DNA of 5,968 nt, taken from an uncultured Oscillospiraceae bacterium (lineage in GTDB: Bacteria > Bacillota > Clostridia > Oscillospirales > Acutalibacteraceae). Made by a program: the position numbers and the translations under genes. The stretch covers positions 1 to 5,968 of the forward strand of contig USLQ01000075.1 in assembly GCA_900555545.1 (NCBI GenBank). The letters are read 5' to 3'. Below the pieces are notes generated by a model. It was not told the origin of the DNA. It made no database searches and saw nothing but the letters and a program-made list of their open reading frames with translations. Below, one piece after another: positions 5,723 to 5,968 of the stretch (within the stretch, counting starts at the first letter, position 1; each line of letters begins with the position of its first letter).

Positions 5723-5968
5723 CAAATTTGCTCCTCTCTGTGCGCAGCATGATTTCCTCCAGTGTGAGCTGGCCGGAGTCCTGCGGCGTTTTTAAGTGTT
5801 CAAAGGAGTGTAGAAAAGTTTTTCGATCCGCACTGCGCAGGAGCCTGCCGCCTTGAATATAGGTGATGTCGTCGGCACATCGGTCTAAATCGGAGGTGAT
5901 ATGCGTGGAGAACAAAATAGAGCGCTTTCCATCCGACACGATACGGCGGAAAATATGCAGCAGTTCGT
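5706..5968 (-). CDS. ABC transporter ATP-binding protein, YtrB-like (C-terminal end only)
   Basis: Only the last 86 residues are in the window; the frame stays open to the right edge, so the Walker A, Walker B and signature motifs lie outside. The visible part contains SILFSTHITSDLDRCADDITYI, with the H-loop histidine of STHITSDL, then QGGRLLRSADRKTFL, typical of YtrB/EcsA-like exporter ATPases. A GTG at 5939 could be taken for a start, but the sequence before it (ELLHIFRRIV) continues the family pattern, so this is a partial gene and not a short one. It ends in TAA at 5706-5708, 17 nt inside the permease gene, its membrane partner. It should energise export from the cytoplasmic face. Confidence 0.88.
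   Translation of the reverse strand, partial: ELLHIFRRIVSDGKRSILFSTHITSDLDRCADDITYIQGGRLLRSADRKTFLHSFEHLKTPQDSGQLTLEEIMLRTERSKFDEAAL

Overview
The window looks like a low-GC Gram-positive chromosome of the gut Clostridia type (my guess is Oscillospirales). The basis is strong AGGAGG-type ribosome binding sites, sigma-A-like promoters, a TPP riboswitch with a terminator platform, a lipoprotein-type binding protein, and an ABC-2 exporter of a kind common in Clostridia. Coding DNA is moderately GC-rich and the gaps are AT-rich. There are seven protein genes, two of them cut by the window edges. I see no rRNA, tRNA, CRISPR array or mobile element.

Left part (1-2206, minus strand): a thiamine or thiamine-precursor uptake operon. 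A sigma-A-type promoter (2178-2206) leads into a TPP aptamer (about 2064-2152) and then an intrinsic terminator (2005-2052). Next come a small MTH1187/YkoF-type thiamine-binding protein, an ABC permease of the ThiX/SsuC type, and a ThiY/NMT1-like lipoprotein that runs off the left edge. The ATPase (ThiZ) is not in view and probably lies beyond it. The genes are tightly packed: a 29-nt overlap, then a 1-nt gap. High TPP should terminate transcription ahead of the first gene, so import runs only when the cofactor is scarce.

Middle part (2260-4857, plus strand): a divergent cluster of three genes. They are a membrane-anchored endonuclease/exonuclease/phosphatase (EEP) family phosphodiesterase, a two-helix membrane protein resembling bacterial PH-domain proteins, and an HSL-type alpha/beta hydrolase with a non-ATG start. 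They are separated by about 40-60 nt, share a strand and probably form one transcript. Their joint role is unknown; work on lipid or another phospho-/acyl-ester at the envelope is only an inference.

Right part (5041-5968): a bidirectional terminator separates the hydrolase from a convergent minus-strand operon. That operon encodes an ABC-2 exporter: the C-terminal end of a YtrB-like ATPase (cut by the right edge), overlapping by 17 nt a six-helix permease of the ABC2_membrane_5 type.

Nothing here is clearly a new system. The least explained unit is the EEP / PH-like / hydrolase cluster.
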